NCBI RefSeq assembly: GCF_003945595.2
Contig: NW_024104361.1
Coordinates: 62,001 to 126,000, forward strand
DNA from: Pipra filicauda
Lineage: Eukaryota > Chordata > Aves > Passeriformes > Pipridae
Reading direction: 5' to 3'
Length of the DNA stretch: 64,000 nt
Shown: piece by piece, positions 27,764-40,329 of the stretch
Layout of the letters: the number at the start of each line of letters is the position of its first letter
How positions within the stretch are numbered: position 1 is the stretch's first letter
Position numbers and translations under genes: made by a program
Notes under the pieces: model-generated
Databases searched by the model: none
What the model was told of the DNA's origin: nothing
The model's input: the letters and a program-made list of their open reading frames with translations, nothing else

Positions 27764-30700
27764 CCTTGTCCTGGTTATTTTTTCTGCTTTTTTTCAAAAC
27801 TCAGTGTTTTCTGTTTAGCTCTCTGCCTTCACCAAGAATTTCTGAGGAAGCTTTCTGCATTTCCAGGAGCCAGAAGGGACTCATCCAGTTCTTTGGTGTT
27901 CCTGCTGGTTTCTAGGGAGAGAGATCTCACGGCGTTATTTCCTACACAGCACACTCTAGCGTCGGGTCCTGCACGTGGTTGTTACATATTTCAATTACTC
28001 CATATCGTTGTTGCCTAAATCTTCCTGGGGTCTGTCTTGAATAACGTGCTTTGGTAAGTTAGGAAATGAGGTGTGTTTTAAGGGGTAGGTTTGTGTACAA
28101 AGAGAGGAAGAGGAAAAGGAGGGGCAGCTTGGGAGGACGGAGCAGACTGCTGGAGAAGCATGGGAAAATTAAAGCTGAAACTGCTTTGTTGTAGAGAGTG
28201 AGCTGGGAAGGTGGGAATTCTCCTTTGATAACAGAAGTAATTTTTTTTTTCTTTACTATTAGTGTCTTGTAAATGTTGTGGTGGCTTGAAATATGAGCTG
28301 TCCAGGAAAGCAGAACAGAAGCATGGTTAAACTTTGGGTGGTTTAAATGAAACCGAGAGAGTCTTTGGGAATACCAGAGAGCAATTCTCCTTTAGCAAGG
28401 AAATTTGTGGGCTGCACTGAATTTTCAGCCATCCCCAGTTTTCATACACAGTGTTTGCATGGGAATGGTGTCTACCTGACAATCACGAAGTCAACCTGGA
28501 TGGTTTTGTTTAATAAATTGATTCAAAGAAGTTTAGTAAGTTGATTCAAAAGCTTGACCTTTCCCATTCCCTCAGATTTGAGGAAATTAACTCTTGGCTT
28601 CACAGGCCCATAGTGACCAGAGGGAAGGATGAAGGAGGTGGCTGGTGGGAGATACAGCAGTTCTCTGCTCAGCTGCCTTTTCCAGACAGCTGACGTGAAA
28701 GTTGGCTTTAAATGGGTGAAGAATGCTGATCTAATTCAATCCCTGTCCTCCTGGCTGGGCTGCTCCTCACAGATGCATCCTTAACTTGATTTTAAAAAAA
28801 TGCTCCTTGCCTGCTGTTGAAAAGACTGAGGCAACAATGCAAAATTCCAGAGCTATGGATTTTTTTGTGTGTGTGTAATTTTAAAGCACCTTGACAACTG
28901 TGAGCTTCCCGGGGTTCATCATCCATGTGCTCCTGCTTTCCATCACCATTCAGCTAGAAACAGAGGTTTGCCTCTATATTTCAAATAACTAGAGGCCATA
29001 GAGGCACAGACTTGGGGTGCCTGGCTGGAGCATCGTGCACAGTATGTGCTGTATATGCTGCTGCTGGAACATGATAAAACCCTTTAATTAGCACGGATCC
29101 GGAGGAGAAATGCCGAGCAGCTCTCCCTCTGCTGGTGCGGATGTGTCATATCGCAAGACACGAGTTAAGTCCCTGCTCGCTGGAATTAAATCTCTGCTCA
29201 GTGCATCCATACAGCACAAGGCTTCCTCCATTGGCCCTTTCCCCTGCCCTCCTTCAAGAAGCCCCTTTGTGCCGGCACAGCTTCCATGGGAATCCCTCCA
29301 TAGCCCTGAATCTCTGCAGAGATTATCATCTGTTTGTGAGGGACACTCGGGATACGGCTGCTGGTTACAGCTTCACCTGGAAAACCAGCCTTGGAGGTGG
29401 GATGAGCTAATTTCCTCTCGATGGGGAAAAAAACCCAGTGTTTAAGGTCTAAAAAACATTTAGCTAAAAGTTGATTTGCAGATTTGTGTTCCTAAAGCCC
29501 TTTTGTTCACTAGGACCTCCCAGAGTTCCTGACATTTCTGCACCAGCTGATCATTCAAAGGTTCTTGTATGGGTTCAGGAATTGTTTTTTGATAAGAAAT
29601 ACTGTGGGTGTTCCACCACAGGGAGCAGGTGCTCCCACTCATGGGGATCCTGTGGGCTCTGCTGGGCCAGGGAGATCAGCCTGACCCCAAGGACATGAGT
29701 GGCATGTGAAGTTGCTTTGGGTTGACATCCTCATTTGATGACTGTGCCTTTTTGGAGAGGGAGGGCAGTGCTACTGTTTATGATGTCAAATTGACTTTCA
29801 GTCCATTGTGCTGCTTAAAACTGATGCAGCTCCATCTCTTTTTGCACTTGGGATAGAAGTACTGCTTGGGAAGTTCAGCTCCTGGCCTGATGGGTGTCTC
29901 TGCAGCTCTAAGGGATTACATCTGGCCCCACAGCAGCAGGAAGAGCCCTTGGCAAAGGCAACTGTTAAATCCACTCGAGAAAGTGAGAGCCGTTTCCAAC
30001 CTGTTTCCAAGATGCTCTTTGAAGGAGGTACTTTTTTTCCATGGAAAGTTTTGTCCTTGATGAAGAGGTGAAAGCCGCCGTCCTGGAAAAGAGCTGATCT
30101 GCCTGGGATGTGCACACCAGGGCAACGCCACCTCATCCCCCTGGGCATTGGGTACTGGTTTGCTGATCCCAGCCTCATCCCAGTGCTCAGCCCTGCTTGG
30201 ACATTTTCTGTGGGTCAGTCCCACGGCCTCTGGGATGGGAGGTTTTGCCTGGGGAAGCACAAGGAGCTCCTGGCACCGGCTGAGCATCTCTTGCCACAGT
30301 GCTCCCAGGGATGCTCAGGGACTGTGCAGTGGGATCCGTGCAGGGCTGATCCCTTGGCTGGAGCAAAGCAGGAGCAGCACCATCAATTCCAGCTAGAGGC
30401 TACAGCTTCCTGGGTGAAAATAAGCATAGCAACTCCCAGAGGGGTTTGGAGGGTGCTGGGCAAACAGAATGGGGTGTCAGATGAGGAAGGAGTTCTCTGA
30501 GGTCCCTGGAGCTACGTGCAGGCACTGGCAGAGCTGCTGAGCTGCTGTGGACTATTGGTTCTTGGAGACATCTGTGTGCAGGACTCGGAAGTTTCTGTGT
30601 TTTTTCAAACATAACTGGGTTTTGCTGGCTGGGACAGCTGACTGCTCCCCATCTCTCCCAGGGTGGGTATTGTGTGCTCTTGGGTGCTGTGCAGCACACT

Positions 30701-33700
30701 CCTTGGCTGGGATGGGTAAGTACAAATTCAAAGGGCCTCATGCTGGGGCTGGGAAAAGTGGCTATGCCACAGGAGCAGTGCAAACCGTGCCTGAAGCTTG
30801 GCTCCAGGCTGTGATGAGTCAGGGAACATGGTCCTCTGGAGGGATGGCCAAATCCACGGCAGAAGGGGAGAAGATGCAGGTAAGGAACTTCAGTGTGAGT
30901 TCTGAAAGCCTTGATCTTTCCTATCACAAGCCTGTAGGAGGTGACCCTCAACCCCAGACCGCTGCTGCTGGTGCTCATGGTGAGTTTGGCAGCCCTCACA
31001 CTGGAATCAGGCACGTGCAGTGCTGCTGTTGGGATGTGCCTTTGCCTCTCTTGGGTCTTCTCCTTGCCCTTCTCTTGGTGGTGAGGCACTGTGCAGCTGC
31101 AAGTCCTCTTGGCTCATCCAAGGAGCCCTCCCAGGGTCCCTCTCCCTGCACATGGGGCTGGGAAGCATGTGGGCACAGCTCTGGGAAGGTCCCTGTCCCA
31201 GCAAAGGGGACAGATGCTGGGGCTGTGCTTGTGCTTCCCTCAGCTGAGACCATGGCTCAGGTAGAAGTGGTCCCCAGCTTCCCATAATTTGGCGTTTCCT
31301 AAAATAGTGTTGGTTCTTCAGAAAAGGGAGGTGAAATATCCAAAGCCCCCAAGACAGCTCCATGTCTGGGCTTCATTCTGTTCCCAGCCAGCTGTTAGGT
31401 TATTTCCATATAAAATGTATTTGTGCTGCAGAAAGCATCTGATCCACCTGAGGAAATGAGCTCTGTCAGGAATACTCTCTGTCTCAGCCCAGGATACGTG
31501 TGTGTGTCATGGGGTCATTGCACAGCCCCCATCCCAGGAGCAGGGACAAAGGGACCAGGATGGGTGGGATGTGCTGTTTGAGCATCCCACGGGAAGCAGC
31601 CTCATTGCCCGGCAGTGGAAGGAGAGGCTGTCAGTGCCCACGGGGTGCCTGCAGCACCCCTGTCACGCCTCATCCTGCCATCCCGACCCTGGCACCTTGT
31701 GAACAGGGCAGGATGTGGTCCACCCCCAGCCTGGTGACAGCAGCGGCGGCACGCCAGCCCCCCACCCCAATTATTGCTGGGTGTCGAAAAAGACATTGAA
31801 AAGCAAGGAGAAGAGCTGTGAAGAGGGTCATTTTAGTGGCTCTTTCTCTCTTCTTCCCCCCCCCCTCCCCGAGGAGGAAGTTAGAAAAGCAGAGCCCTCA
31901 AAGCCGCATTGAAAGGGTGACAGAGACGGGATAATGCGTAAGACTGAGGGAAGGAATCTCAGAGCACTCGCCACGGTGTTTTAATGATCTGTTAACAATT
32001 ACCCCTTTCAGGGGAGAACATATGGTAGATGGTTTGCTTTTTTTTAAAAAAAAAAAAAAGGACAAAAAAAGAAAAAAGAAATTACTTCAGAAACTTAAAT
32101 GATGGTGGAAAATGGTGGGTATTGTGGTGAAGAGCTGGGGGAGGGAGGTGTAGCGCTCGGAGGGAAGGGATGTCAGATGATGAGAGGATGTCAGATAACA
32201 TGTCCCTGAACACGGGGGCCTTGCTGGAGCCAGAGACCCCCCAGAAATGCCGGTACCCTGGAGCTCCTAAGCATAGCTGGGGCTGGGTCCTGGAGGAGCC
32301 ATAATAGGATTGAAGAAGTGTAGTAATGAAGGAAAATGATTAGGCTGCTGATTAAACTCAGGAAGCTGCTGGGACCCTTCGTGACATTGGCTGGAGCATC
32401 CCCCTCAGCTCGTGCTCAAGACCAGCTTTGTGGGCAGGGATGGTCCTGAGCTCCCCTCCCTGCAGCTGGGGCTGGCAGAGCCATCCAGATGGCTCCAAGG
32501 CTCTGGCTACACATGGGCAGTGAGTGCTTGGAGGTTTTCCTGCTGTTACCTGCCTTGGGATTGTTGCCTTTCTCCCACTGAAACCTTTTGGCATGAGTTT
32601 AGATTGTGGTTCACCAAAATCACATGTACAGGTTGATGGTAGCTTGTCTTGCAGAGCTGGGCTGCAGCTAAAATTCTGGGTCACAACTGCAGTGCTTTGT
32701 GTGAAAATACATCGATTTTTTTTTTTTTTGCAAATACATAATTTCTTATTGAGATACAGAAGTCAGGCTGGCTGCTCACCTTTGCAGGGGTCCTGGCATG
32801 AGCTGGCAGGAGGGGCTGTGCTGTTTGTGGGCTTCCCAGGTTCATTATACACCTGGACTCAAGGAAGAAAATGGTCCTGTATGGATATAAACTTGTCTTC
32901 TCCTCACCACTGCAGCAGTGCAGGGCAGGAGAAAGCTCCAATTCAAAGGTGAGGAATTTGGCAGATTAAGCCACGTGCTAGATGAAGAGCTGGGAGAGGG
33001 TTTGTGCAGATAGGCAGGGATAGCTGGGGAAATCTGGGATGAGGAACCAAGGCTGCCTAGAAGGGACACCAGTGCAAGGTGTGCCAGGAGAGGGGCACAA
33101 AAATGTGGGGAGGGGAGCGAGGGCATGGCAAGACTGGGACAGAGGAAGGGATGATGCTTCCTGAGGCTGAAAGAAGGGAGGAGATGAGAAGAGACCAGGC
33201 TGGCACAGGACTGGTCAGGGAGGGGATGGAGTGTTGCTGGGATTGGTGTGGGGGCTGCAACCACATTGAACCCTGTGGGATGGTCAGCACAGCACTGTAG
33301 GCTGCGAGGTGTGGATGGCACAGCTGAGAATGGCGACAGGAGGATCAGGAACTGGTTACTGGCAAGTACATGAGGCCAGCGGGCAAAATACCCACCCCAC
33401 AGCTTTGAGTCACATCCCTCCTGGCAGCAGCAGTTTGGCTTGAGCCGTGACCCCTGCACCACGCTGGGCACATCTCCCAGTGGTGGCAGCGACCTGGCAC
33501 CAACTTCAGCTGGCAAAGAAAGGGTCTAAGCCCCCCCATCTTGCTCTGTCTCATGTTGAAGGCTTCAGTGAAGCTCTGGAGAGGGGTTAGTTTTGTGTGA
33601 ATCCATCAGGGCACCTCTGCCCTTTTTTCCAGATCAGATGGGGGGATTTCCTTCCAAACTCCTGGCTTTTAGCAACTTTTTTTGCTTCTCAAAAGCCAAC

Positions 33701-34949
33701 TCTCTGGTGCATTCTGCTGTGTTTGAAGGCTGACTGGTGGAACCTCTAAATCAGAGAGAAAAGCATTTTTGGAGGTCAGGAAGCACCATCTGTCTGTTTG
33801 ATGAGCAACTGGGGATTGACGAGTTTCAGAGAGAGCCAATACGACCAGTGCTTATAAGCTCATCTTGCATCAAAATGCCAGAAGTTAGATTTTTATCCTT
33901 ATGGGAATGAAGCACTGATCAGGAAGGTGGCAGCCTGAGCTCAGCATATCCATAGTCTGTAACTATTCATTGGTGGCTGAAGGAGAGTTGGTGCAAATGA
34001 ATAATGAAGCCTTGAGTCTGTGTTGTCCAACTGGTAGCTGAAGACAACCACTGCCAGCTGATGAAGTCTGAGTGCTGGGGAAATCCTGTCAAGAAAACTA
34101 CCTCCTGTCCAACTGTAGCTGTGGAGACAGTAAGCGTCTGATTACAATTCTTCTTTGAGATTTCCATGCAGGCAGATACACAGCTACGGGCTTGCTTTGG
34201 GCCTCTGGAGCTGCTGATGGGCCTCTGGGCTTGAATGCATGTGTTTCATTCAGCCATCAGAGGAATGTAGTGGTGGTGGTGATTCAGCCAGATCTTACCA
34301 GAAACTTGGTGTAAAGATTAAAGCACTTGGAAAACCCAAGTGAGGGAGATGTGTAACCCATCCTATCTGCCCAGGCTGTCATCAGGGCAGAAGAGAAACC
34401 TTTTTTTCTGGCAGGAGAGACATGCTGGGGCAAGGAACTATTGCCATAAATGGGGAGGAGAGCAAGTCTGGCAGAGCTGGGAATGATGGGAAGAGGCTGG
34501 CTCCCAGAGAAGTGAGGACTGTCTTTCTCTGCCTGGGCAGGTGCTTGGAGAGTTGAGTAAATACTTTAATGTACAGGTTTCACAGCACCCACCTGTTGGC
34601 ATCACAACCCAGTATCCAACTGACCCTTTTCTACTTGGCATTTGTTCCCTGCCTTTACTCTCCATGGTATTTCTGTTCCTTTCCTCTCTTCTATCCGGTG
34701 GTAACCCAGGTTTTTGCATTGCTAAATATTGTTGATTCTGACCCAAAATGTCTCAGTGTCAGAACAGCTGTCTGCTCTTTCAGCCTTATGAGGCCATTTC
34801 CTGTCAGGCTGTTTTAAGGACACATAAGCGTGGAGAGAGGTTTACTGTAGAGTGGGATTGCACACTGAAAACTCTTGGGCTTTCTATCAGGGCTTCTCCT
34901 CCTCTGGTGCAGTGACAGCATCCCTGACTCCAGGGCTTATTTCTCCTTG
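27216..34949. other. Intergenic region between TSPAN15 and NEUROG3
   Basis: No exon with recognisable domain content on either strand and no tRNA/rRNA. It contains a T28 tract (27731-27758), A-rich and C-rich runs near 32039 and 31857, and a purine-rich stretch around 33080-33240. Longer open frames at 30400-31290 occur on both strands of the same moderately GC-rich DNA and look like chance. Confidence 0.6.
27731..27758. repeat. T28 homopolymer
   Basis: Uninterrupted run of 28 T, preceded by GTTGTTGTTG-type sequence. Confidence 0.95.
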
Positions 34950-35390
34950 CACAGAATCACAGAATGGTTTGGACTGGATTGAAATGCTAAAGATCATCTA
35001 GTTCCAACCTCCCCTGCCATGGACAGAGATGCCACTCGCTCAACCAGGTTGCTCACAGCCCCATCCAACCTTTGAACACTTCCAGGGATGGGGCAGCCAC
35101 AGCTTCTCTGAGCAACCTGTGCTAGGGCCTCCCCAACCTCACAGGGAAGAATTCCTTCCCAATATCCCATCTAACCCTGCCCTCTGCCAGTGTGAACCCA
35201 TTCCCTCTTGTCATGTCATTCCACACCCTTCTCACAAGTCCCTCTCCAGCTCTCTTGGAGCCCCTTAAGGCACTGGAAGGTTCCCCAGAGCCTCCTCTTC
35301 TCCAGGTTGAACAACCCCAACTCTCTCAGCCTGTCTCCACAACAGAGGTACTCCAGCCTTTGGAGCATCATCGTGGCCCCAAGGAACATT
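34950..35390 (-). mobile_element. CR1 LINE 3' fragment, about 440 bp
   Basis: The plus strand opens with AGAATCACAGAATGGTTTGG and runs through the CR1 blocks CATCTAGTTCCAACC, CTTCCAGGGATGGGGC, CCCTGCCCTCTGCCAGTGTG and CTCTCTCAGCCTGTCTCCAC. It is antisense to NEUROG3 and ends just before the CpG-rich domain. The longest CR1 copy in the window. Confidence 0.9.
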
Positions 35391-36399
35391 TTGATGCACG
35401 ATGAGGTTACAAGTGCTGAGGACTTGTCCCACTGGCTCGATCTGGAACTTCTCACCCCTCAGCTGCCCATCGAAGGGACAGACGGTGCTCAGTTGTGCAC
35501 AGCTCAACGCTCACCACGTAAGGGACGACTTCCCGAGGAGGCTCTTTGCGCCTCTGCGGGCACTCCTGGCCCCCGCCCGTGGCCGCCTCCCTCCCCGGGG
35601 CCGCGCCCGGTCGTGCGCACCGTCAGGCGGCTCCTGGGGACGCGCACCAGCCGCCGCTTGCCAGGGCTCCCCTTCCCTCTCCTGCTTGGTTTGGTGCTTT
35701 ATATATTTTTGCGCCCCTTCTCCTCTCGCTCTTATAGGAAGAGGCGGGGGCGGGGGGGGTGGGGTGGAGAAGGGAGAAATATTGTTTGAATTCACAAAGG
35801 GGGGCATCTGGTGCACCTTGCGCCTGGCATCTGTGCTCCTTGTGTCCCGAGCAGCGCGCTCGCACCGGGGCGAGGGGCAGGAGGGGCCGGCGTGCATCTG
35901 TTGGGCGCCACAATAAAGTCACAAAACAGCGGCGCGGGCCCGGCCCCGCCGCGCTGCCCTCTCAGAGGGGGACGCGGGGCTGCGGCTCCCAGGTATTATG
36001 CGCCGGGTAGGTAGGGCCGGGGCAGCAGCTGCTCCGCCGACCCGCCCGACATATGGCACCGCAAATCACGGTACCTCCTGAGCAGCCCCGGACGGGGGCA
36101 GCGGGGGACGGACGGGGCGGCCCCGGGGCAGGTGCCTCCACCGTGCGCTCGCCGCTGCCTCCTCCGCATCACCGGCCCCGCGGGCGCGCACCGCTGGCCC
36201 CGGGTGGGTGGAGAGCGCGGAGCGGCCGGCGGCCCCCCGACCCTACAGTCACCTCCAGGATCGGAAGCGGGCCCAGCCTTATCTGCCCTCCCCTCTCCAG
36301 AGCAAACAGCCCCCGGCGGGCGGGCGGGCGGGCTGCGGCCGAGCCCCGGCTCGCCAAACGTCCCCGACGCCTGGCAGGCGAGGGATGCGCCGGGGCCGC

Positions 36400-36860
36400 T
36401 CTGGTTACCATATGTTTTCAATAAAATAAGACAAATAGGGCCGGGAGATAGGGATTGCAGTAAACCTGTTATAAAGCAGCATAAACCAGGCCAATGTAAA
36501 CGGCAGTAGGGCCCCTCCTGGAAGGGCCGTTGGGTGCCAGCTCTGCGCCGGGCGGCCCGGCCAGGTGTGAGCGGGAGCCCGCCGCGGTGCCCCCGCAGGT
36601 TTTTATCAGGTTCGTGGCATTATGGTGCTTGTTATGCTAACTATGAGTAAACATCCCCGATCGGGCTTTGTGGCAACGGGAGGGAGTTATCGGAAAGTGG
36701 CGGTGGGAAGGTGATTTAACAATAAAGTTGTCTTGTTTGCCAGCAGGTGATGTCTGCCCCCAGCCCCATGATTAATGCTTCCCAAAGCACTCCACTTTAC
36801 AATCTCTTGTAATTATTTATTAAACGAAATCTATTTATTATTATTTTAGCAAACAGCGGT
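36400..36860 (+). promoter_or_regulatory. NEUROG3: Candidate distal NEUROG3 enhancer block
   Basis: An AT-richer block about 1.7-2.2 kb upstream of the start codon, inside the CpG domain. It contains a cluster of forkhead-like motifs: GTAAACC at 36460, GTAAACG at 36496, GTAAACA at 36647-36653 and TGTTTGC at 36734-36740. It also has an E-box CAGGTG (36744-36749), a CATATG E-box (about 36410) and a GATTAATG homeodomain-type site (about 36771). Mammalian NEUROG3 is driven by upstream HNF/FOXA-bound enhancers, so position and content fit. Conservation and activity are not tested. Confidence 0.4.
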
Positions 36861-38295
36861 ACCAGGTGGGGCTTTCTTTTCCTCTTCAGCTTTTGTTTGA
36901 AGGACGTTTGAAGTGGGTAGTCTGAGGCTTGGAAACTCGCTCGCCAGATTTTTTTGTCATCCAATTGCACAGGCACAAAAAAACCCCCCCAGACCCTCCG
37001 GGCCCTTCCTATTCATCCTCCGCTGCCCTCCGAGCCGCCCCTCGAGAAGGGGCGCCCGGCCCCCCTCGGCACCGCTCCCCCGCCCTCCCAGCGAGGCTGC
37101 TCGCCGCCGCACCGCGCTCCTGGAAAGGCAGCGCGCACAGCCCCGCACGGCCTCGCACCGCGCCGGCCAAGGCCACCCCGCGGGGCCGAGGACCGGCCCG
37201 GGCTGGGGAAGCTGTCCTCCGCCCCGCCGAGGCCCAATGGGGCCGCTCCGGCCGCTCCCGGCCCCAGGATCCCCGGCCGGGATCCGCCGCACCGCTTTGG
37301 TGAAGGAGCGGGGGGACTCCCGCCCCAGCGGGGCTGCTCCCTCCCGGCTGCCCTGCCCGCACCCCCGGGAGCGCCGTGCCGTGCAGGGGGAGCCCGGCCC
37401 CACTGCTCCCGGCCCCTCGCCCTCCTCCGGGAAAAGGTGCCCCGGCCCCGGGCCGCTCCCCGCCGCCGGCCTCAGCCGGTGCGCAAAAGTCCCCGGCACG
37501 TTTGCGCACCGAGCCCCGTGGCCAGCGCGGCTCCCCCCGGGCCCAGCGCGGGGCCGGAGGCGCGGGGGGGCCCTCAGGCCTCGGGAGGGCCCTTCCTCTA
37601 CGGGACCCAGCCCTCGTTTCCCCTGGGGGAGCAAAGTCATGAAGCGGGTGGGGGCTGGAGAACGGCGTCCCGTCCCCTCCGGTGCCGGCGCTCGCCGCCC
37701 GTAGGGCAGCGCCCGCAGCTCTGCCGGTCGATGCGCGAGGGGAGCGGGGATGTTCCCGGCGCTGCAGGGGCGAGGAGAGGAGTGACGGGAGGCGGCGAGG
37801 TCCACTCGCTCCCGTAAGGGGTCAGAGGGGGTGTCTCGGGAGCGCGCCGCGGGGCCAGAGCCGCGGGAAGTGGTTGTGGCTGTGCCGAGGGGAGCGGAGC
37901 CGGAACGGGGCCAGGGGGCCCTCACGGCCGGCACCGGCGGGGACCCTGCCTGGCCCGGCCGTGCGTCCCCGGCCACCCCGGGGCAGTGTTGGGTGCTGGG
38001 TTGCGCCCTGTCAGCGCCGGGGCCCTGTACCTCGCCCCGACCCCCACCACATCCCTGCGGAACCCGGAGCGTGCGGCCGCCCCGGCTGCGGTGCAGCCCC
38101 TCTGCGCGGGGTCGGCGGCTCGGCCCGGGGGAGGTCTGGGGGAGGTCTGGGGGGCGGGGGCCGGCCTGGGGGAGAGGGGGTGGGCAGGGGCGGGGGGCCC
38201 CGACGCGGCACTACGCGGCGTGGGAGCCGGCGGGGTCTCGCGTGGCGGGGCCGGGCCGGCGGGCGGTGCCGAGCCCGGCACGCTCCCGTCGAGCT

Positions 38296-38305
38296 GATAA
38301 GATAA
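38296..38305 (+). promoter_or_regulatory. NEUROG3: Double GATA motif upstream of NEUROG3
   Basis: GATAAGATAA lies about 90 bases upstream of the TATA box; two overlapping GATA-factor-type sites in otherwise GC-rich DNA. Confidence 0.45.
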
Positions 38306-38365
38306 AAGCGTGCCAAAGGGTGGGTGCGGGCGGGGGGGCGCACACGCCGCCCGGCCGGGAAATCC

Positions 38366-38372
38366 CCATTGT
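38366..38372 (+). promoter_or_regulatory. NEUROG3: SOX-type site next to the NEUROG3 TATA box
   Basis: CCATTGT matches the SOX core (C/A)CATTGT. SOX9 is a known upstream activator of mammalian NEUROG3; binding here is inferred. Confidence 0.4.
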
Positions 38373-38382
38373 CTGCTGGCCC

Positions 38383-38390
38383 TATATATA
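38383..38390 (+). promoter_or_regulatory. NEUROG3: NEUROG3 TATA box
   Basis: TATATATA flanked by GC-rich DNA, about 200 bases upstream of the ATG. It predicts transcription start near 38410 and a 5' UTR of about 175 bases without an intron. Neurogenin genes normally have TATA promoters. Confidence 0.75.
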
Positions 38391-38586
38391 GGGGCTTAAC
38401 GGCAGTCGTGTGCCGACGGCGCAACTTCTCCTGCCCGCACTCGAGGGACCGCGGGAAGGGGGGAGCGGCGCGGGGCGCGCAGCCAGAGCCACTCTCCTGG
38501 CCCCGCAGCCTCGGCCGGGCTCAGCAGGCACAGCCGCGGGGGAGAGGGCTCTCCCGGGCCGGCCAGCGCAGGTTTGGCTTCGCAGG

Positions 38587-39129
38587 ATGGCCCCGCAGAG
38601 CGACCGCTCGCCGGACGAAGGGCAGCCCTATTTCGGCGGCGCGGAGGACCCCACCCCAGCGGCCGGTGGGGGCTCCGCGGGCAGCCGGGACGCCTCGCCG
38701 GCCCGCACCGCCCTGGCCCCGCGGGAGGCCGCGGCCCGCAGGAAGGGGAAGGCGCGGCGGGGCCGCGGCAAGGCGCGGAACGAGGGGCTGCTCAGCAAGC
38801 AGAAGAGGAGCCGGCGCATGAAGGCCAACGACCGGGAGAGGAACCGCATGCACCACCTCAACTCCGCCCTGGACGCTCTCCGCAGCGTCCTGCCCACCTT
38901 CCCCGACGACGCCAAGCTCACCAAGATCGAGACGCTCCGCTTCGCCCACAACTACATTTGGGCGCTCACGCAGAGCCTCCGTCTGGCCGAACAGAGCCTG
39001 CCCGAGCCCACCCCGCCGCCGCCACCCCCCGTCACCGCTTCCCCCGGGCCCTGGGACTCGCCCTGCCCCGCCGCGCCACCGCCCGCCGCCCTGCGCCGCG
39101 GCCCCGCCGCCTTCCCTGCCTTCCTGTGA
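38587..39129 (+). CDS. NEUROG3: Neurogenin-3, bHLH transcription factor, complete single coding exon
   Basis: Class II (atonal-related) bHLH factor of the nucleus. It pairs with E-proteins and activates E-box targets; in mammals it commits pancreatic and intestinal progenitors to endocrine fate. The 180-residue frame has a basic, Gly/Ala/Arg-rich N-terminal part, a basic region (about 74-90, with ANDRERNRM at 80-88), helix 1, a loop with [11 protein letters not shown] (103-113) and helix 2 ending near 135. A Pro/Ala-rich tail follows. NEUROG3 is chosen over NEUROG1/2 by [26 protein letters not shown], the terminal FL, and the TACR2-TSPAN15 neighbourhood. The start has A at -3 and G at +4; the open frame upstream to 38410 lacks support. 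Differences from human: shorter (214 in human), Met for the second Lys of the KKAND stretch (residue 78), and His for Asn in RMHN (residue 90). Codons are extremely GC-rich at third positions. Confidence 0.95.
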   Translation: MAPQSDRSPDEGQPYFGGAEDPTPAAGGGSAGSRDASPARTALAPREAAARRKGKARRGRGKARNEGLLSKQKRSRRMKANDRERNRMHHLNSALDALRSVLPTFPDDAKLTKIETLRFAHNYIWALTQSLRLAEQSLPEPTPPPPPPVTASPGPWDSPCPAAPPPAALRRGPAAFPAFL

Positions 39130-39500
39130 GCCCCCCGCCCGGCCGCTGTCCCCCCGCTTGTGGCCTTCAAAGGGCCGGCGGGGCGGGGGCTCCCCGCGCT
39201 GCGCGCCGGGGGGCGGCGGTGGCCCCGCTTCCCCCCGCCCCGTCCCGTCCCGCTCGGCTGAAAAGCGCAGCGGGAGCGGGCGGACAAAAACAAATCACGG
39301 TTTTGTACTCGTTAACGGTAAATTATATTAATTTGTCGCTATCGGTATTTATTGATTATATTTCGTGACAAATATGTATTTTGTATATAAGAGTATTTTT
39401 AGCAGCGGTGGTCCAGCTGTCCGTAGCCGCGGCTGTATTTTGGGTTTTCTGAAGAAGAAGAAGAAGAGGAAAAATAAAGCGTGTCGCGGTCAGACCTGTG
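39130..39500 (+). other. NEUROG3: NEUROG3 3' UTR and poly(A) signal
   Basis: GC-rich, then abruptly AT-rich from about 39290. AATAAA at 39473-39478 is followed by a GTGTTTTTT element near 39507, giving a predicted cleavage site near 39495. Confidence 0.75.
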
Positions 39501-40329
39501 CAACGCTGTGTTTTTTCCACCGAGGGCTCTCTGGGGATTTCCCAATCGAGCGCAGCCCGCGCCAGGGAGGGCAGGGCCGGCCCTGCGGGGGCTTCCTCGG
39601 GGCCCTGGGCGGTGTGCCCGGAGCAGCGGTGATGGAGAGCGGCGCGGCGGGGCCCTGCGTGCCTGTGTACACTCCAGCGTGTGCCCGTCGGGGCCCAGCG
39701 CGGATTTAAACCCAGCCTCTCTTTGCAGGTGCCCTTTCCCACAGGGCTGCGGCCGGTCCTGTCCCATCGCCTCCAGGTGAGGCGTTCCCGGCTGCGAGGC
39801 TGTTTGGAGCACGTCCCCGGGGCACAGAGCTCCAACGCCTGGAGCGGTGCGGGTGCCCGGGGCAGCGCCTTCACAGGCCGACCTCATCCTGCCGGGGGGT
39901 GAGTTTAGCCAGGGCAGGCGCGGGATCGGGGGCAGCCGACGGAACCTGCAACCCTGAGAGGGGGCTGGAGCGGGGAGGGGGGGGCTGCTTCAGGCCTCTT
40001 AAAAGCTCAGAGGTGGGAAAGGCACTACCTCCCACGGCACGACGAGAAGAGAAGCCGCATGAATCCCCCGAGCCCTTCCTGGCCCTCTCCTGCCGGGACT
40101 CAATTTGTAGCTGGTAGATTTACGGCCGGGCCGCCTCCCCTCTCTGCGCTGCCCCGGCGGGGCGGCCGTCGCTAGACAAAGCGGCCCGCGAGGCCAAAAG
40201 CCCATTGTGATGCTAATTGTTCTTCGCTGAGCCCGTTTGCCCGCGGCAGAGAGACGCTATTGAGGCAATTTGTAGAACAAAAGAAATTTGGTTACTGGAA
40301 ACAACGACGCACGCACAAACAGTCCGTGT

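Noticed and set aside
30400..31287. 229-codon minus and 246-codon plus open frames
   Set aside because: Both strands of the same DNA are open, with no domain, membrane or signal features and no splice or family support.
36957..37976. 339-codon minus-strand open frame and the overlapping 263/287-codon plus-strand frames (36913-37817)
   Set aside because: They overlap in several frames in CpG-island DNA where stops are rare, have Pro/Arg/Gly/Ala composition only, and show no domain.
38410..38586. Upstream in-frame extension of NEUROG3 to an ATG at 38410
   Set aside because: That ATG falls at the TATA-predicted transcription start and the extension is unlike neurogenin N-termini. The ATG at 38587 has a good context.
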